A DNA stretch of 64,000 nt. It comes from Bryopsis sp. KO-2023. Taxonomy: Eukaryota > Chlorophyta > Ulvophyceae > Bryopsidales > Bryopsidaceae. Below the pieces are notes generated by a model. It did not search any database. It saw nothing but the letters and a program-made list of their open reading frames with translations, and was not told the origin of the DNA. Made by a program: the position numbers and the translations under genes. Below are positions 19,901-31,982 of the stretch, piece by piece. How positions within the stretch are numbered: the first letter of the stretch is position 1; each line of letters starts with the position of its first letter. The stretch is from contig BSYQ01000011.1 of NCBI GenBank assembly GCA_030272585.1, forward strand, positions 3,286,001 through 3,350,000, read 5' to 3'.

Positions 19901-22900
19901 AAAAAAAAAGGCGTGATATACTCTAGGTAGAATATTGTTGTTTCTATTATTATGAATAAATTGATTTTATTATTGCTGGAGCAGCGGACACATATCAGTC
20001 ATTTTTTTTAAATCGCTGGACAGGTTTGTATTAGGGGTGTTCACCCTCGATGCATAAAAAGCATTCGAACAGCAAGAATTATCTTTTCTGTTTTTGTTTT
20101 TTTTAAATCATAATTCATGGATGCGTTCAACACATTGCTTTCAATTATTTTATTTTTCTCAATTTTTTTTATTATTCGACATGGGTCTCCTTCTGGATGC
20201 ACCGTCGGAGAAAAAAAAAAAAAAAAAAACACAGAAGAGGTTTTTCATCGCTTCGCTTGATTAAGTATTACATTTCTGGTTCTTTTTTTGAGGGTTTTTA
20301 TTATTTTTTCCCTCACAATGCATTCACAGCGATAAGACGGGGACTTTGACGGCCAATGATTTGAACGTCAAGAGGATTTGGATCGGAAACGAATCGATCG
20401 ATTTGAATGGTGAAAATCAGCTCAATGCTGATGGTAGTTTTGCCAAGGGATGTGTCCTTTTCACCCTTTTGGGTGAAGCAATTTCTTTGAACTCAACCGC
20501 ATCGATTGAAGCCGACCCAAACACAGGTAGAAATTTAGACACAGATTTAAATTTAAAAATTTACTTAGGTTTTCCCTCCTTCTTCTGTATCGATAAAGAC
20601 CCATGACCTGCACAAAATACATGTGTTTCGTTTTTGTTTTTGGAGTTGAATGCATGGATTTGGTGTTTTGCAAATTTCATTAAGATTATTAGCTTCCTCA
20701 CATCGTTCAGTTGTCCACGCATATATCTATGTCTATATATCCTTTTCCAATGTTTCAGGGAAGCCGACTGCCCTCGGCAATCGAACCGAATGCGGTCTGT
20801 TGAAGTTTGTTTCTGGAATTTTGGATGTCGACTACCTGTGGATTCGAAATTCAAGGCAAATTGTCAGAAATTATCCGTTCTCCTCCAGTCGCAAGAGGAT
20901 GGCTGTTCTAGTGGAGGATTTTTTGGATCCGACTGATCTTGAATCAGGGCCCTCAACAACCTTGCATGTGAAGGGGGCGGCCGAAATTGTATTGAGATTA
21001 TGCTCCAAGAAGGTATGCATTCACAACGGACTGTGGTGGGTGCTGTGCGACAGAACTTTTCGATATAAATTTGTTATATAGAGGTCTTTCTTTCGTGTGG
21101 AAGAAAGGTCATGTCAAAAGGTGTGATTTGAGTGTGATTTTTTTCACGCTCAGAATGCCCCCCTCTAAAAAAAGAGTGAGATGGGCCCACCTGTTCCAAA
21201 AAGATAGGGTCCGAGTTCCGTGCAAAACGAATCCAAATTCTGCAGGAGAGTCTTTATTTGTTGTATGTTTTTTTTTTTATAGATGCTGGATGATGGAACA
21301 ACGGAGCATTTATCGCTGAAAGAAAAAGATAAGTTGATGGAGGAAGTGGGTCGAACGGAAGCAGGGCTGAGATGGCTGTGTCTGGCCTGCCGTAATTTTG
21401 CTCAGGAGGACTTTCCCTGTGGAAATGGGGCCAAAAGGTAAGATCGTTAGCAGCGAGGAAGAAACCAAGCAGAAATGATGCAAAGTATTGAATTATGTAA
21501 TTATGCCATCGATGTATTGTGTATGTTGACCGCAGTGGACCAAAGCTGGAGGCCTTGGAGGAGGACTTGACTCTTCTGGCATTGATTGGCTTGTCTGACA
21601 CCATTCGCCCGGAAGTGCCAGAAGCAATCAACCAATGCAAGCGTGCAGGTAGACATTTTTTTTATAAATAAAATATCTATATAAAATATAAAACATATGC
21701 ATTCTTTTTTCGATTTTGTCATTTGTTTTTGTTTATTCGTCGACGTCTGGAAGCCCCATCTAGTTCTGCATGCCCACATTGAATGTGCATTTTTGCTCTA
21801 TTTTTTGCTAATTTTTTGGGGGAGTTAGGGGGGGTTGAATAGTATGGGGAACCTTGCTTCATTGCTCGTTTCAGAAAAAAAATCAATAAAAAAAGAAAAG
21901 GGAATTAAAACATTTGGTATTGATATCGAACGTTCGTATTCATGTAGCGAGACCTGTGCATGTGTTTATGGACAGGTGTTTCGGTCAAAATGTTGACTGG
22001 AGACAATGCCGAAACAGCAGCATCGATTGCCACACAATGTGGTATCTTGACACAGAACAATTTTGTGACTGTGTCGGAAGATCTGGACGTATTTCCCGAA
22101 AACGATTCTGATGCTCCGTTGGTACTGGAGGGGCCACAGTTTCGAAAGCTTGTGACAGACTCCCAAACAGGGTCGATCGACGAAGACGTGTTTGAAAGAG
22201 TGTGGAACCGTATGACTGTCATGGCACGGTGCTCTCCCGAAGATAAATATGTTTTGGTCAAGGGAATCCGGTCTCTTAGGTAAAAAAAATAAAAATTTGC
22301 TCATGGTCAAACATATGTTCCAAGCGACGGCTCGAAATCAAATTACGATATCGGGTCGATTTGTCCAGGATATCAAAAAGTGCCCTATTGTCATTTTTGG
22401 CTATTTTTGTTTTGTCGAACGCTGTTGTGCCCGTCCACTGAGCAAAAATGAGTGATATGGGCCTGCTGCTGGTTTTTTTATTGGAAACTCAGTCTGTCCA
22501 ACGGTCGGTCAAGAGAAGTGATTGCTATGACTGGGGACGGAACGAATGATGCCCCAGCTTTGAGAATTGCCGACGTGGGTTTTGCGATGGCCTCCGGAAC
22601 CCCGGTGGCCAGGGAAGCTTCCGACATCCTGCTGCTGGATGACAGTTTCGAGAGCATCGTCAGTGCCATGAAATGGGGCAGGAACATCTTCCAGAGCGTT
22701 ACCAAATTCCTGCAGTTTCAATTGACCGTAAATGTGGTGGCGGTGGTGACTGCCTGTGCTGGAGCGATTTGGCTGAAGGAATCACCTCTATCGGCTGTAC
22801 AGGTATGCATACCCCCCTCCCCCCCCCCCCCCCCGACCCATCCCTTGTAAAAAAGGAGAAAGCTCATGCTCAAGAGTAGCAGCCAACACAACTCCACAAG

Positions 22901-24151
22901 AGCATCTTATTATCCCCCCCCCTTCCCTAACCTCTCATGCAGTGCTGTGGAGGAGGGTTGCACCACAATCTAAACGGAAATATGTAGGATAAGAAGCCCG
23001 TGGACAGGCTTTGTTGGGGATTTTCTTGACGGAGATAGAAGCGCTTTTGGGGGGGGGGGGGGGGAGGATACACAATGACCTCTGTTCCGTTTGTTTTGTA
23101 GATGCTTTGGGTGAATTTGATAATGGATTCATTGGCGAGCTTGTCGCTGGCGACGGAGCCTCCCAGCGATTCTGTGTTGGACTTGGAACCTTTCAATCCA
23201 GAGGAGTCCCTCATCACTCCGACAGTGCTAAGAAACATTGTGGGCCAATCCCTGTTCCAGCTTTCCGTCATGTATGGCTTGGTTTTCCACAGCCAAGAGT
23301 TGCTGGGATTGGACGACCAGCACCACCAGTTCACCATGGTGTTTAATGCCTTCGTTCAAATGCAGCTTTTCAACCAGGTCGGGGGGGTCGGATCTCTTTG
23401 AGGCTATTTTTAGAATCTTGTTTTTGCTTATTCGATGCATTTCATTTCATTTTTGCGTTTTTTTTTTTTCCTGGAATTCATTTCTTTTTCCAACTTTATT
23501 GCCCATCCTCTGTGGAAAAAAGTCGATCGGGTCATTGAAGGGGAAATAGAGGCAAAAATTAACAACGCTATTTCTGGTGCTCAGATCAATGCGAGAAAAA
23601 TATATGGCGAGGATTTGCTGGAAGGTCTGTTTGAAAACAAACTGTTCTGTGGAATTTGGGCTGGCGAGTTCATCCTTCAGGTGACACCTCCAGGAAGTCC
23701 CTCATACTTTTGTTTCGAATGAAAAACACTACATTAGGCCAAATCTTGAAAAGAAGTCCAGTTCGAATAAATTCGAGATTCCGATGCCATAATATTGCTT
23801 ATTTTTGTTTATTTTTTTTTTGGGAGGGGGGGGGGGAGGGGTTGAAATTTCAAGACGCTGTCACTTATTCAGAGGAGTAAGAATTCGCTTTGCATATGCT
23901 TGTGTGAATTTATGAACATTTTGCCATTTTTATCGTTGGGCCAGTTTTTTTTACAAACACAACACATTAGAGACGTAAAGAAACTGAAAAAAGTGATGGA
24001 ACGATCGGTGCTGTAGGTTTTGATCGTGCAATTTGGAGGAATGGCGTTTTCGACAGTGCCTTTGACGCCAAAAGAGTGGGCCATATGCATTGGCCTTGGG
24101 TTGCTATCGCTGCCCCTCAGGGAAGCTTTACGGAAAGATCTCCATCATTAA
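16796..24151 (+). CDS. Plasma-membrane-type Ca2+-ATPase (P-type IIB), 14 exons
   Basis: Exons in consistent phase: 16796-17719, 18017-18147, 18867-19070, 19358-19556, 19754-19893, 20330-20526, 20759-21012, 21283-21437, 21536-21648, 21976-22279, 22493-22802, 23102-23377, 23585-23680, 24017-24151 (1,145 aa; 1,090 if the ATG at 16961 is used). Motifs in order: [14 protein letters not shown] (M1), [28 protein letters not shown] (A domain, TGE loop), [12 protein letters not shown] (M4, near 490), SDKTGTLT with the phosphorylated Asp near 534, [18 protein letters not shown] (nucleotide domain), [22 protein letters not shown] (hinge), and [19 protein letters not shown] (M6 with Asn and Asp that bind one Ca2+). 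One such site and the PMCA-like sequence fit type IIB pumps that export Ca2+ in exchange for H+. The 190-residue N-terminal part lacks a clear calmodulin site and the C-tail is short, so autoinhibition, if present, is probably N-terminal as in plant ACA pumps. Confidence 0.93.
18153..18250 (+). repeat. 48-bp tandem duplication in Ca2+-ATPase intron 2
   Basis: A segment containing TTTGTATG, a T-run, GCTCATCCAGACC and TTTTCGAATGAAGTC occurs twice in direct succession, starting just 8 bp after the 5' splice site of intron 2. The copies are essentially identical, so the duplication is recent. Confidence 0.8.
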
Positions 24152-25639
24152 AGCATGGAGCAGGAGGCGTTTTCATGGGGTAGGTTGGTTTTTTTTTGTG
24201 GGGGGTGGGTGGGTGAAATGCTGCCATGTTTGAACAAGGCCTGAATGTTGCTGTGTAAAAACACAAAAAAAGGAGGAAAAGGAGCGATGCTGCAACTGGG
24301 CCGAAACCAATTTTGAACGAATGTCTCTATTTTTTTTTTTTAATTGGTGGAATTATTTCTTTATACAAAGCCAGGGAACGAATTCTGGTCTTGATGTCCC
24401 CCATCAATATGTATTATCATATAGGGTTGGCCATATTTTAAACACAATTCCATGTCTCCGATGGAAGGCATTCAGGATTCTGTTTTGGGGGAAAGAAAAC
24501 TGTTCGATTCAGTCCGAAGTGGGAGCGCTTGCAATTTTGGATTTTTTTTTTTTTGGTTGTAAGAAAAAAAAACCCAAGACTTTTTGTAAAAAATCAAAAT
24601 TTTCTTTCGGTTAATTCTATAGCTTTTGGTCAAAAATAGATCTGTTCGAGTTACTCTGGCTTTGGGTTTAATTTCGGTTGATCGAATTGCATTGCATTGT
24701 GGAGGGAAACTGAGTGTTTGCAACAATCAATCATCTTCCATCTCTTCAAAACAAGTTTCTGGAGAATGAAAGGTCATTATTACAATTTGGAGTCTGTCGA
24801 AACACACACATACATATATAATATCTATCCACATGTGTGTCCAGAAAAACCATTATCAAGTTATACAGAAAGAAAGGCGAGCAACAGCACCACGAATCCG
24901 TTGAGGATTTGCCCAAAACAACTTGCTCGCCACCATCCTCGAAAAAAAACAAGAGGTCCCCACCAACCTAAAAACTTTAAAACAAGCGAGTAAAACCCCC
25001 AACAGCATATATAGCCAATCTGCTGTGTGTTACACAGGCAACACATTTCTTCCTTTTCCCCCAAAGTCGCACTACATTTCTCGACCTTACCGAAAACAAC
25101 ACCAGTGCTTCTTTCCCCTCCCCACCCCGACCCCAAACCCCCCTGGTGACTTTTTCTTGTTTTCTCCCCGAAGCTATCACTTACGAATAATAAGATAGTT
25201 TAAATTTAATTTTTGTTGCTAGCGTTTTTCGCCAGCCACTGCACCTTTCTTTTTAATGCCAATTAAGATTTCTGTGGATCGACATGAAATCCACACATTC
25301 TCTTCCAAAAAAAATCATAAATCATGAGCCACCGAGCAATCCCCCTTCCCCCCCCCCCCAAAAAAAAAAAAGAAAGAAAGAGAAAAAGAAAAAAAACGGG
25401 TCTTCGATTCTATAGCAACATTTTTTTTCCATTTTTTTGTTTTGACTAACGTGGGACTCATTCCCTTTGTATTTTTTTGCAGATATATATATATAAATAC
25501 ACCTGAGAGATTTAGATATCACTCCAAATAACAAATAGCAAATAAGAAAACACACATATGCGCGCACACACAAACCCCCCCCCTCCCACCAAGAAGAGAA
25601 TTAAAAAAAAAAAAGAAAACAACCTAAAATGGCCTTCGT
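24152..25639. other. Spacer between convergent genes, no gene seen
   Basis: Contains the presumed 3' untranslated parts of the Ca2+-ATPase (plus) and of the basic-protein gene (minus), several T-runs, a C-run/A-run near 25350-25370 and another C-run near 25575. Confidence 0.6.
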
Positions 25640-26739
25640 TCATCCTCCATCTTTCGCATCTGAAAAAAGCTCGTCATCGTCTTCGACGTAATTCATTCTT
25701 TTCCTGGCTGTTTTCCTCAACGGCCTTTTCCTTTTTGGCTGTGATGCGGTGGTGGTCGTAACGGTCGAATCCGAACGACTCCTCTTGTGAGGTCTCGAAG
25801 AAATATGCTGGTCAATGGCTTCGTCGCGAGCCTCCAATCGCCAGCCGCCCCCAGCAGCAGAGAAACACACCAAAAACTGACCAATTTCAGCCCCAAGGTG
25901 CTTCTTCAGTTCTTTGGATTTCGTCAGCGAGTAATACCCTCCAGATTCCTTTTGCCACCACTTGATTTCGCAAGTATAGCGCTTCTTTCCGACCTTTGCC
26001 TCGCCGACCTCGACGTCCACCGCGTAAGGCTCCGCCTGCCGACTGACATCGTGATAGAGCGATTCGAATTCTGCCAAAGGTAATGTAACGTCGCTGCGTT
26101 TCGTATTGACATCGCTGCTGGACAGCCTTTTTTCAAACAGCAAGCGGCCACAGCGTCGAGGGGGAATTCGCCGAACGCCATTGCCTGTCGTTGGGGTCCA
26201 GACCCTCGGGGAAGAAGATTTCGGCTTTCCAAAAACTTCCTCTCGCGCCGCCGGCGACACCGCCGCCACCGCCACCCCGCTAATCCTGGATGAATTTCCC
26301 TCGTCGCGCTGTGAACACACGCACAGGGTTCAACCCTCTCAGCCATCAATTTACGCTGATAAGCCTAAGTAAACACACTTTTTCCCCCAAAGCGTGGAAT
26401 ATGATTCACACAAAATCGAAACTGCTACAGCGTAACGCCAACCTGTCGGAGAGAATCGCACGCAACGAAATTCGGAGGCGGCACTGGGGGCTGAGCGAAC
26501 GGCATGGGTTGGCTTGGTGGCCATTCTGTTATTCCCCTTTGCCACATCCATTGACCCGGCGGTGGCTGCAGCGGCGGCGGCGGAGGTGGCGGAGGGGGAG
26601 GCGGCGGCCTCGCTGACGACCTCCGAATGGATTTAAAATTTGATATTGACGACTCCGTTGGCTTCCAGCGTTTCCCGCATATTTCCAAACCAAATCGGCT
26701 CGTCGAGGGTGGATCTCGCCGAGTGCCTGTGGGCGACAC
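25640..26739 (-). CDS. Unrecognised basic, proline-rich protein (two or more exons)
   Basis: The 3' exon is 25640-26308 (first codons CGC GAC GAG) after acceptor TTCACAG. It joins in phase 0 to an upstream exon that ends at donor CGACAG|GTTGGC (about 26443). That exon is open to about 26739 and encodes a run of 12 prolines and then QPMPFAQPPVPPPN. An in-frame ATG (MWQRGITEWPP) lies just after the proline run, so the true start is uncertain. The 3' exon has a folded-looking block of about 100 residues (VTLPLAEFESLYHDV ... CEIKWW ... YYSLTKSKELKKHLGAEIG ... FLVCF). It loosely resembles a B3 DNA-binding domain, but I cannot confirm that. A basic tail, PKRKRPLRKTARKRM, looks like a nuclear localisation signal, and the end is acidic (VEDDDELF). 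A nuclear role is inferred only. Confidence 0.55.
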
Positions 26740-28870
26740 AGTGCGTTTGTTATGGCGGCCTTCGCGTTACTAATCCTGACACTGAACTGCAACTGGGAAA
26801 AGCCATCGCTGAGGTCAAGAAAAGTAGAACACACTGCAACAGTTCCAAGAAGGCAAACTGGTTTAGGACAATGATTGATGGCACTGAGTTGGAAACACAA
26901 AAAACAATATAAAAAAAAACTATGTATGTGTATATAAAATATTATGTTGAATGTGTGGCTAGCATCCCCACCAGGCGTCGGTTCGTTATCGTCCAATGGC
27001 TCCGTTTCCCCACACAATAAATCATCTGTCTTTCCCTTCAGCACACAACAAAGTTCCAAAAAAAAAACCCAGAAAAAAAGCAAGTCAGCTGACCATCCGG
27101 CCAATATCAATACATGTGAGGTTCACAGCTCGATAAATGCATTTAAATAAGCAAAATATTTTAATAATAATAATAAAAAAAACCAGAGCCAGAAGATACA
27201 ATGGATGTATCGTCATTGCATTTATGTACAAAATCTTTCTTTCTTTCTCCGGCCTTTTCAAAAAAGACCCCCCCCCCCCCCTCCTCCTAAAACCCAACAG
27301 GAAAAAATGACATAGGGAACAGAGAAAACAGATTCGGAAGCCTTTTTTTCAAGTTCGACATATGTGCATGTTTTGTGAAAGCAAAAGGATCAGGTCTTTT
27401 AGAAAAACAAATCGTGCGCATGCCTGCATTGCTGTGGATTCAGCCATAGAAACTCCATCATAGTCCGCTCTTACTCGTGTCAAGAGTGCATCTCCACCTG
27501 CACCCACACCACCATTCTTTCTTTCTGCATGAATCACTATACAATACAAAATACAGAAAAAAATATTTATTTTGAGAATATTATTAAAAAGAAAAATGAC
27601 TATTATGTTATTATGCTGTCTAGAAACGGCTGAAAGCAATTGTTTGTCCGTCGTTGAATGTATCGACCTCACGTCTGCATCTTTCAGACCAACTTTGAAA
27701 AAGACCGTCAGCAATTCGAGGATGCATCCATGTGTCTAGTGCCTACTCTTGCTTTCGTATAATACTAACATACAATATATAACATAATTTGAAATCTTTT
27801 AAGGTGGTTCTAAGCAACTGAAGAAGTCATATCAATGGCGAGCACAAACTTGCAGTTTTTTTTTTTCTTTTTTTTTTGGCATCCCTGGAAATGTGATCCT
27901 TCCCAAATTCAAGAAAACTTCTTTTCGAAAGGTATCCCAGAAATTCACCAAATCAATATGCTCAAAGGAAGCAGACATGATAATAAATCCTATGAAAAAA
28001 ATGTGTTTCACTTTTCCAGGAATTCCTTTCACTTTCAGAAGCAGTTCTAAAGAACGTGGGACGTATTGTGCGAATAGCTTGGTTCGGACCCATTCTGACC
28101 GGACAGGGTGTTGAGGCAAAACGTGACGTTGGGGGAGAAAGCGTCAACACTAAGATACGCACGCGTTAAGACATGCATTCCGACACGGTGCGTTTCATCA
28201 TCGTGCAGCCGAGCATTCCCAACCGTTACAGACACGTTTTGCCGTGGAATCTTAAACCCCGCCCGACATCCGCCGGAACAACTCGGAATCAAAAGCCTAC
28301 GTCGACACGGGGCGGAACCAGACGCGAGTCTCAGAGCAACTCGAATCTACTTCACACACGAAAACTGTCGATGGCTTCGGCTTGCGACCCGTTCGAATCC
28401 CCTGAAGCGTAACGCGTCGGACAATCCTCCGAGACAACTCGCCTTTTGCATAAAGTCGCACTCTTTCCGTCGACGACATAATCCTGCCTACGTCGACACT
28501 CTCGGCGCCTCAGCCAGAAGCAAAAGACGCCCAACTGTCAAAACACGGACAACCGATCCCTCCGTTTCTGCCACGGACTCATTTTCGAGCTCCCAGAGTT
28601 TCTGGATGTTGCACGCGCTGCCAAGCACCCGCTTACGTGATCGTAACCCCCCCTTCAAACCGAGAATCGTCATTTCGCCAACGATCGCAGCCTTTTAACG
28701 CAAAGCACAGCTTGTTTCTTCCACCTGCACACGGAGAGGTCTGATCGTTGGGGATCCAATTCTGAGTGAACAACTCCAGCAGGAACTGTTCAGAGCGTTG
28801 TTTGCGACCGGAATTGCCTGGCCGACTCAAGAGGAGTCGTCAGCGTCTCCACTTGAGGTCTTTCGACACA
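26740..28870. other. Spacer and 5' region of the Z-alpha gene
   Basis: 26740-28020 is AT-rich with homopolymers and no supported exon. From about 28080 to 28870 the base composition becomes GC-richer with many CpG, consistent with a promoter/5' untranslated region. A 196-codon plus-strand frame (28108-28698) exists there but shows no known motif and is not clearly protein-like. TACGTCGACAC occurs at 28296 and 28488. Confidence 0.45.
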
Positions 28871-31223
28871 ATGGGGGATGGTATGGGCACCTATCCACAG
28901 ATATCCAGCCGCCACAGGTTTCTGCTGTTCCTTGCTTTCAACTTCTCTTCTGAAAGTTGCAGCTCTCCTTTGTTGAGGGGAGGGGAGGGGCACCCACCCA
29001 ACCCCAAAAAGAACGAGTGCTTTACTCATATGTATATATATAGATGCTCACTCATTCAATAATATGTGAAAAGCTTGTTTGTTTGAGGAAGCAGATTAGA
29101 GAGGAAGGGAACCAATGATTGAGGTTGTGTTTTATTTATTTTTTCTCTTGGCTGTTGGGCAGCCCAACTGGAGCTCCAAATCGAAAGGTTGCTTGTGGAT
29201 CGGTACCCTTCAAGTATGACAGCCCTGGAGATAATGCGAGCCTTGGCACTCAAATCAGCGACGAAAAAATCGGTAGGTGTTTTATTGGCGCTGGGGTAGA
29301 GAGCTATATAGGGACATTTGTGATGATCCGGGTGGTTTGTTTCTGAGTCAGACTGTAACTGATTTCCTCGAACAGGCTGCACTCAGCCGTTTGGCCTTGT
29401 GTAAACTACTCTCTATTCAGTGTAATTGGCAACTACTTCTTTCATCCAGCATAACGGCTGGTGATGGTTGAGCTGCTACGACAGTTTGCTGTATTTTTTT
29501 TGGCCTCATGTTGAGAACAGATCAACCGAGTGCTGTATCACCGGATTGCCACCAAAGGGATGGCCAGCGTCAAGGAAGGCACCCCACCATGCTGGACAGC
29601 GACACTCGCCTTGCGGCAGAAACTTGGCTCGGACAAACAAGGGGCGGTGGATGCGTGCAGGGGGCAGCTGGGGAACGGAGCTGGTCAACCTCAGCAGAAC
29701 TGGAGTGGAGGAACTCAAATGATGTCTTATCAGCCCAGTGCAATGGCTCGCAATGGAATGCAATCTTCTGGTAAACACATTGGAGCGGTTTTGTGTTAAT
29801 TATGTTTGTTAATTATACATGCCTCGCCATTGCAACAGAAAATTCCCAATCATTCAGAATTTCCAGAGAAAATTCACTTTTCTGAAGTGCATGTTCATGG
29901 ATTTTTGAAGCAGGGAAAGGAAATGAGTGAATTCAAAAGATAGTCGATTTTTTGAGACAGGTTGAAAATGCTCTGTTCGATTTCTGTGTCAACGAAAGCC
30001 CCTGAAAGAATCTTTGAAATACATTTCGGGTTCGAATCACCACGGAATGAAACACAAGGCTCAGTTTTAGAGAAGAAAAAAGTTCATTCTATTTTCTCCT
30101 TCAAAATCCCCCCGATGAGATTTTTTTTTTCAAAGAGCAAATCCAAACTTGTTTTCGCCCATGCACACCTGGGCAGATCGTCAACTTTTTTGTTTTTGTG
30201 TCGAAAGACACCAAATTACACCAATTTGGGTTGCCCTTTGTTTCAGCTTTGGCGCTGAGTTCCCCATCTCAACAACCCTCAATGCAAGTCATGCAAACGG
30301 CGGTGGGAGTGGTCCAACCCTGCAATCACGTGCATGTTGTTCCGGGGGTGCTGGCCTATTCCACCGGCGGCACTTGCTACGCTTGCCAAGCAGAGCAGGC
30401 ATCATCGCAACCACCCAACCCCCAACCCCAAGGACAATCCCTTGCACAATCAACAACTCAGGGAGCGGCGTACAGCAGCCAGGCAGTCATGAGCCATGAG
30501 ATGGGAAACCAGCACTTGCACCAACATGGGCATTCACATCAGTATCACAATACACGTCAATCAGAATACGGGGGACAGCAAGTAGCCATGTCGACTAATC
30601 ACATCCAACAAGGCGGTGCTGTTGACCCTAGCCAGCTTTCAAGAGGTGGAAATCCTCATCCGAGTGTGCAACATTCTCCACCAGTAGTACATGGCGGGGC
30701 TGGTCACCAGCACCAGCAGCACTCAGGATCCATCAATCATGGAATGGCGTGCTACATGAGCAATGAAGCAAACTCAAGCTACCATATGGCTCAGCCGGGA
30801 GCGACAGGGTACCATCAAATGGGTGGAATTCCTGGTGGTGCTACATACCAGCAACAGCCACAAGGGTATCTTTTTCCGGGAGGGGCTGATTATGGGGTGC
30901 AAATGGGAGGAGGAGGTGGTGGCGGCGCACCAGCTCACGGAAATAGGACCAGCTTATCGCCCACCCAAACCCCAGGGTGTCAGTATCAATATCAAAATGC
31001 TACCCATGGCGTGGGGTCTGTGTTGAGGAATGATGCTGGGGTGTGTGCTCAAGGCTCCGGCTCTGGCAATCTGACTGGAAAGCTTGGTCAGACTTTGACC
31101 GCGGCTGGAATTGTGTATGGGCATCAAGAGCAGGGAAAAGTGGGAGAAGGAACGAATGTTGGTAGCGTTGGGCAAGAGAATGAGTCAGATCTGAATCGGG
31201 GAGGGTACAATGGGGGGGTTTGA
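28871..31223 (+). CDS. Z-alpha domain (Z-DNA/Z-RNA binding) protein with low-complexity tail
   Basis: Four exons in phase: 28871-28880, 29163-29272, 29521-29770, 30247-31223 (448 aa). Exon 1 codes only MGD plus one base before donor GATG|GTATGG; an in-frame stop lies upstream, so this ATG is the first available. Residues about 4-67 form a winged helix matching Z-alpha domains of ADAR1 and ZBP1: helix 1 QLELQIERLLVDRYP, helix 2 TALEIMRALAL, recognition helix TKKSINRVLYHRI, and the wing KEGTPPCW. Every residue known to contact Z-form nucleic acid in ADAR1 has its equivalent: Lys, Asn and Tyr of the recognition helix (KKSINRVLY) and Thr-Pro-Pro-x-Trp of the wing. The other ~380 residues are Gln/His/Gly/Ser/Pro-rich with no fold I recognise (HLHQHGHSHQYH, a Gly run, NRTSLSPTQTPG). 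No deaminase, kinase or RHIM is present. Binding left-handed duplexes is inferred from the domain; the cellular role is unknown. Confidence 0.85.
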
Positions 31224-31982
31224 ACGAAAGGGAGAGTGGAGGGTGGAGGAAAATTGACTGGGGAGTTCTGGAGATTGCACCAGGGAGGGAAGGAATTCAT
31301 GGGTGGCCTTGCCAAGTAAAGGAGTTTTGTTCATGAGAGCCACTTTTGTGTAGGGAGCTTTCGATAGTTGGGTTGGTGTTCTGTTTTTGGAATGTTGCAA
31401 GGAGGGGGGGGTTTGAGCGACGGAGAGATGAGGGCAATGAAGGAAGGAGGTGTTTCGGGGAGAGAAAATTGAATGAGAAGGTTTTTTTGGTTACATATCA
31501 AGCTTGGAGGTCGATAGCAAAAAGCTCTTAATCACGTTTTGCTTTGTATGGTGCCCCACGAGAGCATATATATCGCACCTCGCTCCAATTCGAATCCACC
31601 CACCCTCTTCGCAATCCATCGTGCGCTCTGACCATCCATGTTCGATTGTTTTTCAACTGTGTTTCATTCGCACGTAACTTCATTCGCGCCAACAAACTGG
31701 AAAAGCCATTAAAGAGATTCACATGACAGGTACTCGTTCACAGCACACAGCCCACACCAAATCAGCTTTTGTTTTTTTTTAGCTTTCCAAGCCAACACTG
31801 CCCATAAAGAGCCCCCCCCCCCCCCCCCCCCCTCTTTCCAGAAAACGCCCTAGAGTATTTTATGCACGCCGGAAAGGGAAAGAGGTCTCTGCTGGGGAGG
31901 GAAAAAGAAACGATCACGTTTCGGGACGTTTCGTAAGGTCGTCGTGGAACGAACAGAGAATCGGTTCGTGGGCCTGGATCGA
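31224..31982. other. Spacer between Z-alpha and F-box/Tubby genes
   Basis: 3' region of the Z-alpha gene followed by a C-run of about 21 bases at 31812-31832 and the 5' region of the next gene. No supported coding exon. Confidence 0.55.

Noticed and set aside
28108-28698. 196-codon plus-strand frame upstream of the Z-alpha gene
   Set aside because: Arg/Ser/Pro-rich with no motif. The GC-rich CpG region explains the open frame better as a promoter/5' region, and the frame is not in phase with the Z-alpha exons by any good splice pair.
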